A stretch of DNA of 64,000 nucleotides from Pollutimonas sp963706785 (GCA_963706785.1 CAVPNJ010000009.1:62001-126000); one strand, 5' to 3'. Shown: positions 26,647 through 33,651, numbered from the stretch's first letter. The notes: generated from the sequence alone by a model not told the origin. Made by a program: numbers and translations.

Positions 26647-26871
26647 ATGCAATACACACACACCGCTTCGATATGCGCAGCTTGTCACGCACTCTCTCTT
26701 GGTAGCGGGGGGACCGAACCCCATGCTGCTATGAAGCTTATGTCGGCGCGCCCCCCGAACGCTTACGAAGGTGTTCTCGAGCGGCAATATAATTGCACGG
26801 TATGCAACACGATCTGGCTTCGCCGCACCGATAAATGGGGCGTCGATGCCGGATTCCGACTACTTCCCTAG
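26647..26871 (+). CDS. Small zinc-ribbon-like protein, unknown
   Basis: 74 residues from the ATG at 26647; an ATG at 26608 would add 13. Two CxxC pairs (ICAAC near residue 10 and CTVC near 50) form a probable zinc site, followed by the conserved-looking end TIWLRRTDKWGVDAGFRLL. No function is known to me. It sits in a run of small genes just outside the island boundary. Confidence 0.5.
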   Translation: MQYTHTASICAACHALSLGSGGTEPHAAMKLMSARPPNAYEGVLERQYNCTVCNTIWLRRTDKWGVDAGFRLLP

Positions 26872-26877
26872 ACTTGT

Positions 26878-27081
26878 TCAATCTTGCGGTCGCTCCGTTA
26901 ACGACCGCTTCCAGTCGCCTGCGAACCCAAAATGCGGCGCCTCAATTTGCCCCGGCATCCAAAAATCAGTGAATGGTGCTACATCCGGCTCGCAATGCCA
27001 GTAAGCCTTCCCATTAGCATCCATGGCCCACCACCTTGCGAGTTCAGGTGCTTGGGACCAATCAATCAAATCGTATGCCAT
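26878..27081 (-). CDS. Small protein of unknown function
   Basis: 67 residues from the ATG at 27081. It is rich in aromatics and acidic residues: DWSQAPELARWWAMDANGKAYW and DVAPFTDFWMPG. This pattern resembles small phage-type proteins with a W..AP..A.W.A.D..G motif. It is convergent with the preceding gene, 6 bp apart. Low-level resemblance only; no assigned role. Confidence 0.5.
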   Translation of the reverse strand: MAYDLIDWSQAPELARWWAMDANGKAYWHCEPDVAPFTDFWMPGQIEAPHFGFAGDWKRSLTERPQD

Positions 27082-27203
27082 AACAGCCTTTAGCGAGTCT
27101 GAGTGGGGGTGTGGCGCCATTGGTTTTTATTTGTGCTTTCGAGAGCAAGATACGCAATGGGCTTTTCCAATCGAAATTATGCAGGCTTGGGGTTAATGAA
27201 ACT

Positions 27204-27377
27204 TTAAACGTCGGGCTGTGTCAGTTCAGCCTGCCCTTCGTCGCCATCGTCGCCCGCGCCCATAAGCTTGTTTCTACCCTCGCAGCCGGGGCAAATAAAA
27301 TAACAGCCATCGTCGTCTATTTCAGGTTCGACTGTGTGCGCCATAACGGTTAATCCGCAGTGTCGGCAAGTCCACAT
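27204..27377 (-). CDS. Zinc-ribbon microprotein, paralogue of 28623 gene
   Basis: 57 residues starting MWTCRHCGLTV, with GTAGGAG 6 bp upstream. CxxC pairs at residues 4-7 and 29-32 (CPGC) fit a zinc ribbon. The acidic tail follows. It shares the frame MW-C-HCGL, VEP, DDGC-FICPGC with the gene at 28623, so the two are paralogues of the same size and strand. Function unknown; perhaps a metal-binding adaptor. Confidence 0.65.
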   Translation of the reverse strand: MWTCRHCGLTVMAHTVEPEIDDDGCYFICPGCEGRNKLMGAGDDGDEGQAELTQPDV

Positions 27378-27486
27378 GGCGTACTCCTACCTATTAAACA
27401 CACTGATACCGCCAGTAAACAGCAAGCCGACCAATAGCGCAATGGTATCTAGGCGGCTGCGATCCAAACTTAAACCTTCGCCAAGG

Positions 27487-27756
27487 TCACTTGCCGGAGC
27501 TGGTGCGCAACCTTTCAATTTGGGCTCGATTCAGGCGTTTCGCTTCCTGTTCAGCATAGTGTCGTTCCCCCGGCTCATACGACCCTTCATGCATGCAACT
27601 GCTGCGGTTCCATGTGCACGGATTGAAGACGGTTTTTGCTGGCGGGACACGCTCATCTTTATGATCGAGTTCTGCTATACCTGTCGTCGAGCATCCGGAA
27701 ATAAGTGCGATGAGAAAAATTGCCACACCGAATCGGCTATAAGTTTGAAGGAACAT
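27487..27756 (-). CDS. Small lipoprotein, unknown function
   Basis: 89 residues from the ATG at 27756 (GGGAAA upstream). The signal FGVAIFLIALISGC gives a lipobox cysteine near residue 21. The mature part is short and polar with two cysteines (NPCTWNRSSCMHEG) and a charged C-terminal helix (AEQEAKRLNRAQIERLR). Its end lies just outside the tRNA-Lys-derived repeat, so it was probably in the chromosome before the island arrived. Confidence 0.6.
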   Translation of the reverse strand: MFLQTYSRFGVAIFLIALISGCSTTGIAELDHKDERVPPAKTVFNPCTWNRSSCMHEGSYEPGERHYAEQEAKRLNRAQIERLRTSSGK

Positions 27757-27840
27757 TTTCCCGAGCCCTATAGAAGTGGTATGGCAATTTATAGCAGATT
27801 CTGGCGACGCTTTACGAGCGGCAATGTGCCTAAACACAAC

Positions 27841-27927
27841 AAGGCCAATTCCGGAGAATCGGCCTAAGTGCTTGATACTACTGGCCGCCCGCAGGCGGCT
27901 CGAACGCCCAACCTACGGACTAAGAGC
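27841..27927 (-). repeat. Degenerate copy of tRNA-Lys 3' half plus terminator (distal att-like end)
   Basis: These 87 bp align with 33714-33799. The T arm, variable region and anticodon-side half of tRNA-Lys (GGCGGCTCGAACGCCC...CCTACGG) and the adjacent terminator stem are shared in the same orientation. The 5' half of the tRNA is missing and the acceptor end has diverged, so it is not a working tRNA. This is what is left at the far end when an element integrates into the 3' end of a tRNA gene. Confidence 0.75.
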
Positions 27928-27951
27928 AGAACGAGCGAACCCATATATATT

Positions 27952-28437
27952 TTAGTTTTGTGATTGGAAAGCCGCCTGTGGCAGCATGTGTTTGTACACA
28001 ATGAAGCCTTCATAGTCGGCGACTTGATCATATAGCGCCCGCGCATTTGCGTTCGACTCTTTGGTCTGCCAATAAACGCGAGCAGCCCCCTCTTTGAGCG
28101 CCCTCGCATAAACAGCCGCTATCAAAGCTTTTCCTATGCCTCGGCCTCGCAAGCTCTCGATGGTGAATAAATCGTTTAGATAGCAGGATTTTTTTATGCT
28201 GGTCGTCACGTAGTGGTAAACGCAGTGCGCAATACCACAGATTTGACCATCGATTGTGGCTATCAGACAGAAGACATCGTCGCTCTCAAAAAACCTGCTC
28301 CAGGTTGTATCGGATATCTCTATTGGAAGCGCTGTTTCGTTCGCCCGACCGTAAAATTCGTTATATTGGCCCCACAATATCAACCATTGTTCGTAGTCCG
28401 CTTCGCGAGCAGAGCGGATCGAAAGTGTGTTCAACAA
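27952..28437 (-). CDS. GNAT-family N-acetyltransferase
   Basis: 161 residues. Motif A, which binds acetyl-CoA, is LNDLFTIESLRGRGIGKALIAAVYARA near residues 87-113. The C-terminal strand-helix pair RVYWQTKESNANARALYDQVADYEGFIVYKHML is typical. The acceptor is unknown; this subgroup often acts on amino groups of small molecules. It is the first gene inside the putative island. Confidence 0.88.
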   Translation of the reverse strand: MLNTLSIRSAREADYEQWLILWGQYNEFYGRANETALPIEISDTTWSRFFESDDVFCLIATIDGQICGIAHCVYHYVTTSIKKSCYLNDLFTIESLRGRGIGKALIAAVYARALKEGAARVYWQTKESNANARALYDQVADYEGFIVYKHMLPQAAFQSQN

Positions 28438-28622
28438 AGCATGCCCCTATTTTGTTTAATGTGACGTGTAGCGGCTCATACGCCGGGCAATCTTTTTTTG
28501 ATGGCGCAGCAATAGGCATCGTAACCACCCGGCATCAGCGGCTCCATTACTGAGCAACTGGTTAACGCAGTTCACTACCAGTCAATCGATGCGATCCGCG
28601 CCCGACCGGCCAAGCAATTAGA

Positions 28623-28793
28623 TCAACCAGGCTGAGCCAGAATAATCGAATCGTCAGGCCCAGAGCCCCCCACATTCACTAGCGGATTCCGCTTATGGCA
28701 GCCTGGACAGATGAAATGACAGCCATCATTATCGACTTGCGGCTCGACAGACTCGGACGTAACCTGCAATCCGCAATGTACGCATTTCCACAT
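28623..28793 (-). CDS. Zinc-ribbon microprotein, paralogue of 27204 gene
   Basis: 56 residues beginning MWKCVHCGLQV after a strong AGGAGGT. CxxC pairs at residues 4-7 and 29-32 are kept (CHFICPGCHKRN). It matches the 27204 gene in cysteine spacing, the VEP segment and DNDGC. One copy lies outside and one inside the island boundary, so one may have come in with the element. Function unknown. Confidence 0.65.
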   Translation of the reverse strand: MWKCVHCGLQVTSESVEPQVDNDGCHFICPGCHKRNPLVNVGGSGPDDSIILAQPG

Positions 28794-29374
28794 GGCTACC
28801 TCCTAAATGCTGAAGTCCAGCATAACGCTATTTATATGGAGCGACAACAATGCAACTGGGCTAAGTTCAGCGCGCGCGCCAAAAGGATACCGGCCACCGC
28901 ATCGTAAGCCTGGAGGGGTAAGTTTTTCGGGGGAACCTGGAAAGGCGGCGAAGATGGATCGCTGCATTTCGATGACTTTCGCGACGCAGCAACATCAGAA
29001 ATGATTACGCCGGAATTGATTTATTGATCCGTGGATCCGCACTCGGCACTCGGGTATCAAGGCTCAGCGTCATTGGCGAATTTTCGTCTTCCAGCCGACA
29101 GCCCTCCTAGCACGAAGAAGCGTCGGCCGACCATAGGCGGTTAGTGCCAGAACTGCATGAGGGGCTAAATGCAGAAAATACGCAGCAATGTACACAAGCA
29201 TGTGCGGCGTCGCCTCTCAGTCCGGCCGTAAAAAACCATAATGAGATGCAATTGGCGCCCATACGGTTACAGCGCCCGAACAGCACTAGCGGCGCGCGTT
29301 GCGCCTGTGCTTAGCGGTCTTATGAGGAGGTGGCACGATGATTAGCCTTAGAAAATCCCGGGTGCTTCAACGGG
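28794..29374. other. Region without a clear gene
   Basis: 581 bp upstream of the small lipoproteins. An open frame at 28908-29027 (ending FDDFRDAATSEMITPELIY) has no start codon and may be a gene remnant. A short frame from ATG 29338 follows a GAGGAGGT, but it is antisense to the lipoprotein unit and unconvincing. The left edge of the tandem repeat unit starts near 29270. Confidence 0.4.
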
Positions 29375-29497
29375 CTAGTTATTGCCCGTCGCCGGAATTA
29401 GATCTTGAGAGGCGGGACTAGTGCTAGAAGATCCGTGCGGGTACGATCCGCAGCCCGCCAGCACAGAAAATATTACAGCAATCAGTAACAGTTTCAT
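29375..29497 (-). CDS. Tiny lipoprotein, tandem copy 1
   Basis: 40 residues beginning MKLLLIAVIFSVLAGC, with AAGGAG upstream. The lipobox LAGC places the lipidated cysteine at residue 16, leaving a mature peptide of 25 residues rich in Ser, Gly, Pro and Asn. It shares the signal region and the ending IPATGNN with the gene at 29736. Size resembles entericidin-like lipopeptides, but the mature sequence does not match them. Confidence 0.65.
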   Translation of the reverse strand: MKLLLIAVIFSVLAGCGSYPHGSSSTSPASQDLIPATGNN

Positions 29498-29735
29498 TGC
29501 GACTCCTTCTTTTTACCTGCGCTTTTTATTCTAGGCCTCCAACGCCTGATATTCTTTTGCAAACGGTAACGAAGCAATGCTGTCGCACTAGTGAAAGGCG
29601 CAAATTGGCACCTACCCTATTAAAGCGCCCGTATAGCGTTGCCGTTATCTAGCCTGCCTGCCCCCTTAATTGTTTTCTAATGAGGAGGTAGCCCGATAAT
29701 CGGCCCAGAAGGTCCCCGGATGGTGCGTTGGTAGA

Positions 29736-29864
29736 CTATTTGTTGCTATTGCCCGTGTCCGGAATTTTTTCTTGGTAGCCAGAATTGTTGCCGGCGGACC
29801 CCTGGGAGTACGACCCACAGCCAGCGAGCACAGAAAATATCACAGCAGTCAGTAATAGTTTCAT
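29736..29864 (-). CDS. Tiny lipoprotein, tandem copy 2
   Basis: 42 residues beginning MKLLLTAVIFSVLAGCGSY, with AAGGAAT upstream. Cysteine 16 is the lipidation site. The mature part ends IPDTGNSNK, parallel to IPATGNN in the other copy, while the middle has drifted. Selection seems to keep the signal peptide, the lipobox and the end of the protein, which supports real coding. Confidence 0.65.
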   Translation of the reverse strand: MKLLLTAVIFSVLAGCGSYSQGSAGNNSGYQEKIPDTGNSNK

Positions 29865-30236
29865 TGCAATTCCTTCTTTCTGCCTAATTTTTTTAATTTT
29901 AGGGCCGCGCTATCTGTCATTCCCTAACAAATGGTAACGATGCTATTCGTAGATAGATATTCCGCTGGGAATTAATATCAAACTTGAGGAAACTGTCGAG
30001 TAAAAATCTCGTGCCGGCCAAGTCTTGAGCCGCATATTCATTGCTTTCCCTTGTTTATATTAGACAGATTTTAGCCAGTCCCAGCGCCCTGAGCGAAGCC
30101 GGCTCTGGACTTGCGGACGCGGGTTCAATTCCCGCCGATCCACCAGTATTTCAGAGAAAAAATTATTAACCTGCCAACCCGATATCGGCGCTGTAAACAA
30201 CGATCGACTATATAGGGTAAACTCTTATCCTTCAGA
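29865..30236. other. Gap between lipoprotein gene and initiator tRNA
   Basis: 372 bp with the lipoprotein upstream region at the left and the tmRNA 3' fragment (30104-30145) near the right. No open frame with a start and ribosome site was found. Confidence 0.45.
30104..30145 (+). ncRNA. Orphan 3' end of tmRNA (ssrA), att-like fragment
   Basis: TTGCGGACGCGGGTTCAATT followed by CCCGCC, a short stretch and CCACCA matches the T arm and acceptor end that finish proteobacterial tmRNAs. The tmRNA 5' half and tag-coding region are not upstream, so it is a fragment. Elements that integrate into ssrA leave such a 3' piece. The fragment is 91 bp before the tRNA-fMet gene. Confidence 0.65.
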
Positions 30237-30313
30237 CGCGGGGTGGAGCAGTCTGGCAGCTCGTCGGGCTCATAACCCGAAGGTCATAGGTTCAAATCCT
30301 GTCCCCGCAACCA
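30237..30313 (+). tRNA. Initiator tRNA-fMet (CAT)
   Basis: 77 nt including an encoded CCA. The acceptor stem has the C1-A72 mismatch of initiator tRNAs, and the anticodon stem has three G-C pairs (GGGCTCATAACCC) around the CAT anticodon. The T loop is TTCAAAT. It lies inside the putative island, which is unusual for an initiator tRNA. A terminator follows at 30327. Confidence 0.95.
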
Positions 30314-30326
30314 AACATATAAAATC

Positions 30327-30353
30327 AGCCCGCCCTAGCCGGTGGGCTTTTTT
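30327..30353 (+). terminator. Intrinsic terminator after tRNA-fMet
   Basis: AGCCCGCC, loop CTAGCC, GGTGGGCT with one G-T pair, followed by a run of six T. Confidence 0.85.
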
Positions 30354-30378
30354 GCGTTCTGGCCTTATGGTAAAACTA

Positions 30379-30390
30379 CTGTATCTTTAT
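30379..30390. promoter_or_regulatory. Left half of LexA box split by IS element
   Basis: CTGT (30379-30382) plus the 8-bp target duplication ATCTTTAT (30383-30390). Joined to the right half at 31481-31492, the pre-insertion sequence reads TACTGTATCTTTATACAGCA, a full CTGT-N8-ACAG SOS box. A -35-like TTATGG (30365-30370) lies at the left. In the restored sequence it is 17 bp from TATACA, so operator and promoter overlapped. Confidence 0.75.
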
Positions 30391-31480
30391 GCGGGGTATC
30401 CAGTTAGCTCCAGTAAAGTTAAAGTTACTGTATGGATATTCACATAGCGTCGCCAGTAGCGGGCAAAGACTATCCCAGCGACTGGAATGAATTTTTAGCG
30501 TGGTTTGCCTCTGAGGCGGCATGTCTTTCGTATTTGGAAAGACTGCGATGGCCGACCGGATTTGTATGTCCGGCTTGCAGTTGCGTTGGCGAACCCTACC
30601 GTTCCAGCCGCAGCCGCTTAATGTGCAAACATTGCGGCCATCAATGCACCATCACAGCCGGCACTATATTTGAGAAGACTCGGACCCCTTTGCGCGTTTG
30701 GCTGGCCGCGGCGTGGTATCTGACCAGCCAAAAACAAGGCGTCAACGCGCTTGGATTACAGCGTGTTCTGGGTCTGGGTAGTTATCAGACAGCCTGGACT
30801 ATGCTGCATCGGTACCGTAGAGCAATGGTTCGACCCGGGCGTGAGCTACTTCATGGCGACGTCGAAGTCGATGAAACTTACTTGGCCATCACTGACCGGG
30901 AAAGTCTTATTTGCGCAAAGGCTCGGAAGAACAGCACAACTAAGACGCTGATCGTCATCGCAGTCGAGATGCTTCAGCCCAGAGGTTTCGGGCGAATCCG
31001 GCTGCGCCGCATTCCCGATGATTCGGCAGCCTACGTTATCCCGTTCGTGCAGGAAGTCATCAAGCCGGGCGCCAGGGTGTGCACCGATGGATCGGCCGCT
31101 TACCGCACCCTGCCTGACCTGGGCTATGACCATCAACGAACAGTCATGCTCGGCTCGGACATTCCTGCCCATAGGTTGATGCCTGGCGTGCACCGAGTGG
31201 CATCGTTAATCAAGCGCTGGATCTTGGGTACGCACCATGGCTCCGTCCAGCCCGAACACCTTGACGCTTATCTGGATGAATTCGTGTTCCGCTTCAATCG
31301 CCGTACCTCGAGCTCGCGTGGGATGCTCTTCTACAGACTCCTGGAGCAGTCCGTCACCACAGCCCCGATAACATACAACGATGTGGCTCGAAAGAATCTC
31401 AAGATCAAAAAATCGAAGTAATATAATTACTGTATATTTATCCAGCAAAAAGCCCGACTGGAGCTAACTGGATACCCCGC
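30391..31480 (+). mobile_element. Complete IS1595-family insertion sequence
   Basis: 1090 bp bounded by perfect 24-bp terminal inverted repeats (30391-30414 and 31457-31480, beginning GCGGGGTATCCAGTTAGCTC). They are flanked by a perfect 8-bp target duplication ATCTTTAT (30383-30390 and 31481-31488). The 8-bp duplication and the zinc-ribbon transposase fit IS1595. Identical flanks and intact ends suggest a recent insertion. Confidence 0.93.
30432..31421 (+). CDS. IS1595-family transposase
   Basis: 329 residues, intact. The N-terminal zinc ribbon (CPACSCVG ... CKHCGHQCT, residues about 45-75) is typical of IS1595/ISXO2 transposases. The DDE-like catalytic domain begins DVEVDETYL, has CTDGSAAYRTLPDLGYDH, and the final acidic region lies near HLDAYLDEFVFRFNRR. 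The start is 18 bp inside the left repeat end. It is the only gene of the element. Confidence 0.93.
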   Translation: MDIHIASPVAGKDYPSDWNEFLAWFASEAACLSYLERLRWPTGFVCPACSCVGEPYRSSRSRLMCKHCGHQCTITAGTIFEKTRTPLRVWLAAAWYLTSQKQGVNALGLQRVLGLGSYQTAWTMLHRYRRAMVRPGRELLHGDVEVDETYLAITDRESLICAKARKNSTTKTLIVIAVEMLQPRGFGRIRLRRIPDDSAAYVIPFVQEVIKPGARVCTDGSAAYRTLPDLGYDHQRTVMLGSDIPAHRLMPGVHRVASLIKRWILGTHHGSVQPEHLDAYLDEFVFRFNRRTSSSRGMLFYRLLEQSVTTAPITYNDVARKNLKIKKSK

Positions 31481-31492
31481 ATCTTTATACAG
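31481..31492. promoter_or_regulatory. Right half of LexA box split by IS element
   Basis: Duplicated ATCTTTAT (31481-31488) followed by ACAG (31489-31492). The -10-like TATACA (31486-31491) is still in front of the 31503 gene, but its original -35 and CTGT half-site are now 1.1 kb away. Confidence 0.75.
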
Positions 31493-31502
31493 CACCGAAG
31501 CC

Positions 31503-31778
31503 ATGGAACGTTCTCCCCTCACCCGCGCCCAACTTCGAGCCATTCAAGATCGGAATCTCGACAACGCCGACACGATGGCATTGCTGCGCGAAATAAAGCG
31601 ACTACACGGCGTCCTCAATAACGCATGGCAGGTGTTCGATGGTCTACCAGCTGAGCGCGAGAACTCGTCGCTAGCGCTTCTAATGGGCCTGGTGAATAAT
31701 GAGCCGTGCGTAAAAGAGCAGCGCGCTCTGTACGAGGGCGTCAGTAAAGGAAACACGGTCAGGCAAAAGGGGCGATGA
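31503..31778 (+). CDS. Unknown protein, first gene of SRAP operon
   Basis: 91 residues, mostly helical and charged (MERSPLTRAQLRAIQDRN, TMALLREIKRLHGVLNNAW). There is no recognisable domain. The stop TGA shares one base with the next ATG, so translation is coupled to the SRAP gene. Before the IS insertion it would have been the first gene under the SOS box. A DNA-damage role is inferred from this position only. Confidence 0.65.
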   Translation: MERSPLTRAQLRAIQDRNLDNADTMALLREIKRLHGVLNNAWQVFDGLPAERENSSLALLMGLVNNEPCVKEQRALYEGVSKGNTVRQKGR

Positions 31779-32449
31779 TGTGCGGACGAATTCGGCAGGC
31801 TGGCGACGGTGAGCAATACGGGGAGACGCTGAACTGGAATCCACGGTCAATTTTCGATGATGTTAAGGCACCGAAATTTAACGTACCGCCCGGTACCCGG
31901 CCGCTCACATTGCACCGGCTGGGTGACGGATCAGAACAGGCCCAGCGAATGTTTTGGGGATATAAGCCGCCTTGGTACAAGCGAGGCCCGGCGAGCAACG
32001 CCCGCCTTGATACCGTTCTGAAAGGGTCGCCCTTCTGGAGGCCGCTGTTGACGAGGCGCATTCTGGTTCCTGCCGAGGGCTGGTACGAATGGACCGGCGC
32101 GAAAGGAGCAAAGCAGCCTTGGTTCATTCACGCGAAAGATGGGAACCCTATCCTTATGGCCGGCATTGCGGCCTGGAACCCGGACGCCGAAATGGACGCG
32201 GCGCATGGATTTGCAATCGTGACCGATGACGCAGCCGGCGGGATGGTCGACATTCACGATCGGCGGCCGATATCGCTAACGCCGGAGGATGCCTTGGCAT
32301 GGGTGGATCCAGAAACACCCATAGAGAATGCGCTCGAGCTGCTGTCAACGTCACGGCCTGAGTCGGCCTTTGTCTGGTATCAGGTAACGCCGGCGATGGG
32401 CAATAGCCGGTATCAATTAGCAGATGCGAGTGCGCCGATACAGCCATGA
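31778..32449 (+). CDS. SOS response-associated peptidase (SRAP/YedK/HMCES) family
   Basis: 223 residues from the second of two adjacent ATGs, so that Cys is residue 2 (MCGRIRQ); removal of Met exposes the cysteine that forms the DNA cross-link. Other catalytic elements are present: Asn in GPASNARLDT, Glu in VPAEGWYEW, and His in DIHDRRPISLTPEDA. SRAP proteins covalently trap abasic sites in single-stranded DNA. It is the middle gene of a three-gene operon with overlapping starts. This copy is probably part of the island, not the housekeeping one. Confidence 0.92.
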   Translation: MCGRIRQAGDGEQYGETLNWNPRSIFDDVKAPKFNVPPGTRPLTLHRLGDGSEQAQRMFWGYKPPWYKRGPASNARLDTVLKGSPFWRPLLTRRILVPAEGWYEWTGAKGAKQPWFIHAKDGNPILMAGIAAWNPDAEMDAAHGFAIVTDDAAGGMVDIHDRRPISLTPEDALAWVDPETPIENALELLSTSRPESAFVWYQVTPAMGNSRYQLADASAPIQP

Positions 32450-32916
32450 AGGAAGAAGAGTTCTTTGTTTTAGCTGAGCTGTTAGGGCTTGCGAGCCCGG
32501 ATCGGGACGCCGCACATGCCGTTATTTTTGGCGGCAACCAAGGAAGTATCATAACGACCCGTATTGTCGAGCGACTACGCCAGGCCGATGCAGCAATCCG
32601 CGGCGCATATGTAATTCACGGGCCAATGGAGTTTCGCATTCTGGTTGGCCATCGAGACATTCACAGATGGCCGGGGTCAATCGCGCTCGAGGTGGGCGAT
32701 ATCGTCCGGCTTTGCGCCCAATCCACCGAGCGATGGGTTCCGGTCCGAGTGACCGCCTTGCCCGTTTCGTCGGCAGACTACTATAGCGGCGTGATTACCG
32801 AACAACTAGTAAGGGCCAGCCGCTTTCAAGCCGGTAATGGGGTTAGGTTTAGCGAAGATCAGGTGATGACCGAGGAGCCGAGAGCGGCGTCGGGCATGCG
32901 ACCGAGGCGGTATTAA
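32446..32916 (+). CDS. Unknown protein, third gene of SRAP operon
   Basis: 156 residues. The ATG overlaps the SRAP stop by 4 bp (ATGA). No family is recognised. There is an N-terminal helical part (EEFFVLAELLGLASPDRDAAHAV), then a beta-rich central part (YVIHGPMEFRILVGHRD, ALEVGDIVRLCAQSTERWVPVRVTALP). No signal peptide. Tight coupling suggests that its product works with the SRAP protein. Confidence 0.65.
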   Translation: MKEEEFFVLAELLGLASPDRDAAHAVIFGGNQGSIITTRIVERLRQADAAIRGAYVIHGPMEFRILVGHRDIHRWPGSIALEVGDIVRLCAQSTERWVPVRVTALPVSSADYYSGVITEQLVRASRFQAGNGVRFSEDQVMTEEPRAASGMRPRRY

Positions 32917-32940
32917 GATGGTTGATGCGAGCGAGCCAGC

Positions 32941-33048
32941 TCAATGAACGCAAGCCCTACCCTTCTTAGCATACCAATCGAAGAGACCCATCTTCCGATC
33001 GCTATTCGTCCGATCTAAGCCCTGCGATAACGCCCACAATTCTTCCAT
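32941..33048 (-). CDS. Short frame, possible gene remnant
   Basis: 35 residues (MEELWALSQGLDRTNSDRK...). The same frame stays open upstream to about 33145 without a start codon and looks protein-like. It may be the end of a lost gene. No ribosome site, no family. Confidence 0.25.
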   Translation of the reverse strand: MEELWALSQGLDRTNSDRKMGLFDWYAKKGRACVH

Positions 33049-33113
33049 GCGGGCATTTGCGAAACGTCCGCAACAGTTATAAAGATTGAGGTGACATGTA
33101 AAGGGCAAAAGAC

Positions 33114-33215
33114 GTGGGATATCTTTACCACTTACCCTTGATTTTCTTCAGCGTGGGAGTCTGCGTGGTCGGTTTGCTGGCCTGGCTTGTATGGGTCGAT
33201 GGGGACGACGAATAG
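33114..33215 (+). CDS. Possible small membrane protein
   Basis: 33 residues from a GTG start with AAGGG upstream. One membrane helix (LPLIFFSVGVCVVGLLAWLVW) and an acidic end. Small phage proteins can look like this, but chance is possible. It overlaps the opposite-strand remnant frame. Confidence 0.3.
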   Translation: MGYLYHLPLIFFSVGVCVVGLLAWLVWVDGDDE

Positions 33216-33360
33216 AGGTTGACGCATTGCGGATTCGAGTAAGCCGACCTAAACAGCATACGCCTCTTTAGTGCGCATCACATCCTTGCCGTAGCCGCGA
33301 CCTAGACGCTATTATCGACGCCCTGCTCCCGACCGCGATGACCCCCGCAGAAAGAACTCC

Positions 33361-33636
33361 ACGCTGATCCGGACGCGAAAAGGAGGCCCGCACGAGTATT
33401 CGAGCCTATCCTCAATGTTTCGCCGATATGTAGCTGCCGCAGTAACGGACGGGGCAATCGCCGAGCCGTTCACCCTGTATGACCTAAAAGGGAAAGGGGC
33501 TACGGACATGTGGTTAGCGAAGGTGCCGCTGGAACAAAACCAGCAATTATGCGGGCACGATTCAGTGACAACTACAGAGCGGTACGTAAAGTTCCGGTGG
33601 CACAGAACGATTACGGCGAATGCAACAATCTTATAG
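33361..33636 (+). pseudogene. C-terminal remnant of a tyrosine recombinase (phage integrase)
   Basis: The first ATG in this frame is at 33415, but the frame is open upstream and starts mid-domain. The end of the catalytic domain is recognisable: FTLYDLKGKGATDMW carries the region of the second Arg box, here DLKGKGAT instead of a usual HxLR, so the box has decayed. LCGHDSVTTTERYVK carries the box II His and the catalytic Tyr. The N-terminal and core domains with the first Arg are gone. It lies 118 bp from the 3' end of tRNA-Lys, the expected place for the integrase of an element using that tRNA. Confidence 0.75.
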
Positions 33637-33651
33637 TTTGTGCAGCGGCTT

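Larger units (their letters stand above)
29270..29950. repeat. Two diverged tandem repeat units of about 0.36 kb
   Basis: Unit 1 (about 29270-29590) and unit 2 (about 29631-29950) share AGCGCCCG at the left edge, TGAGGAGGT, a small lipoprotein gene and GGTAACGA at the right edge, in the same order and orientation. Divergence is substantial. It is an old local duplication. Confidence 0.65.
32917..33360. other. Remnant-rich gap between SRAP operon and integrase fragment
   Basis: 444 bp with only two very short frames, listed separately. The codon pattern on the minus strand upstream of 33048 looks protein-like but has no start, as expected in decayed phage or island DNA. Confidence 0.4.

Noticed and set aside
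27334..27867. 177-residue plus-strand frame
   Set aside because: It runs antisense to the lipoprotein at 27487 and the zinc-ribbon start at 27377, which have better ribosome sites and motifs.
27881..27927. Possible second tRNA-Lys
   Set aside because: Only the 3' half is there, the acceptor end is mutated and the D arm is missing, so it cannot fold as a tRNA.
28908..29027. Open frame ending FDDFRDAATSEMITPELIY
   Set aside because: No start codon or ribosome site; at most a remnant, so it is only mentioned in the gap entry.
29338..29421. 27-codon frame after GAGGAGGT
   Set aside because: The second repeat unit does not keep the ATG, and the frame is antisense to the lipoprotein copy.
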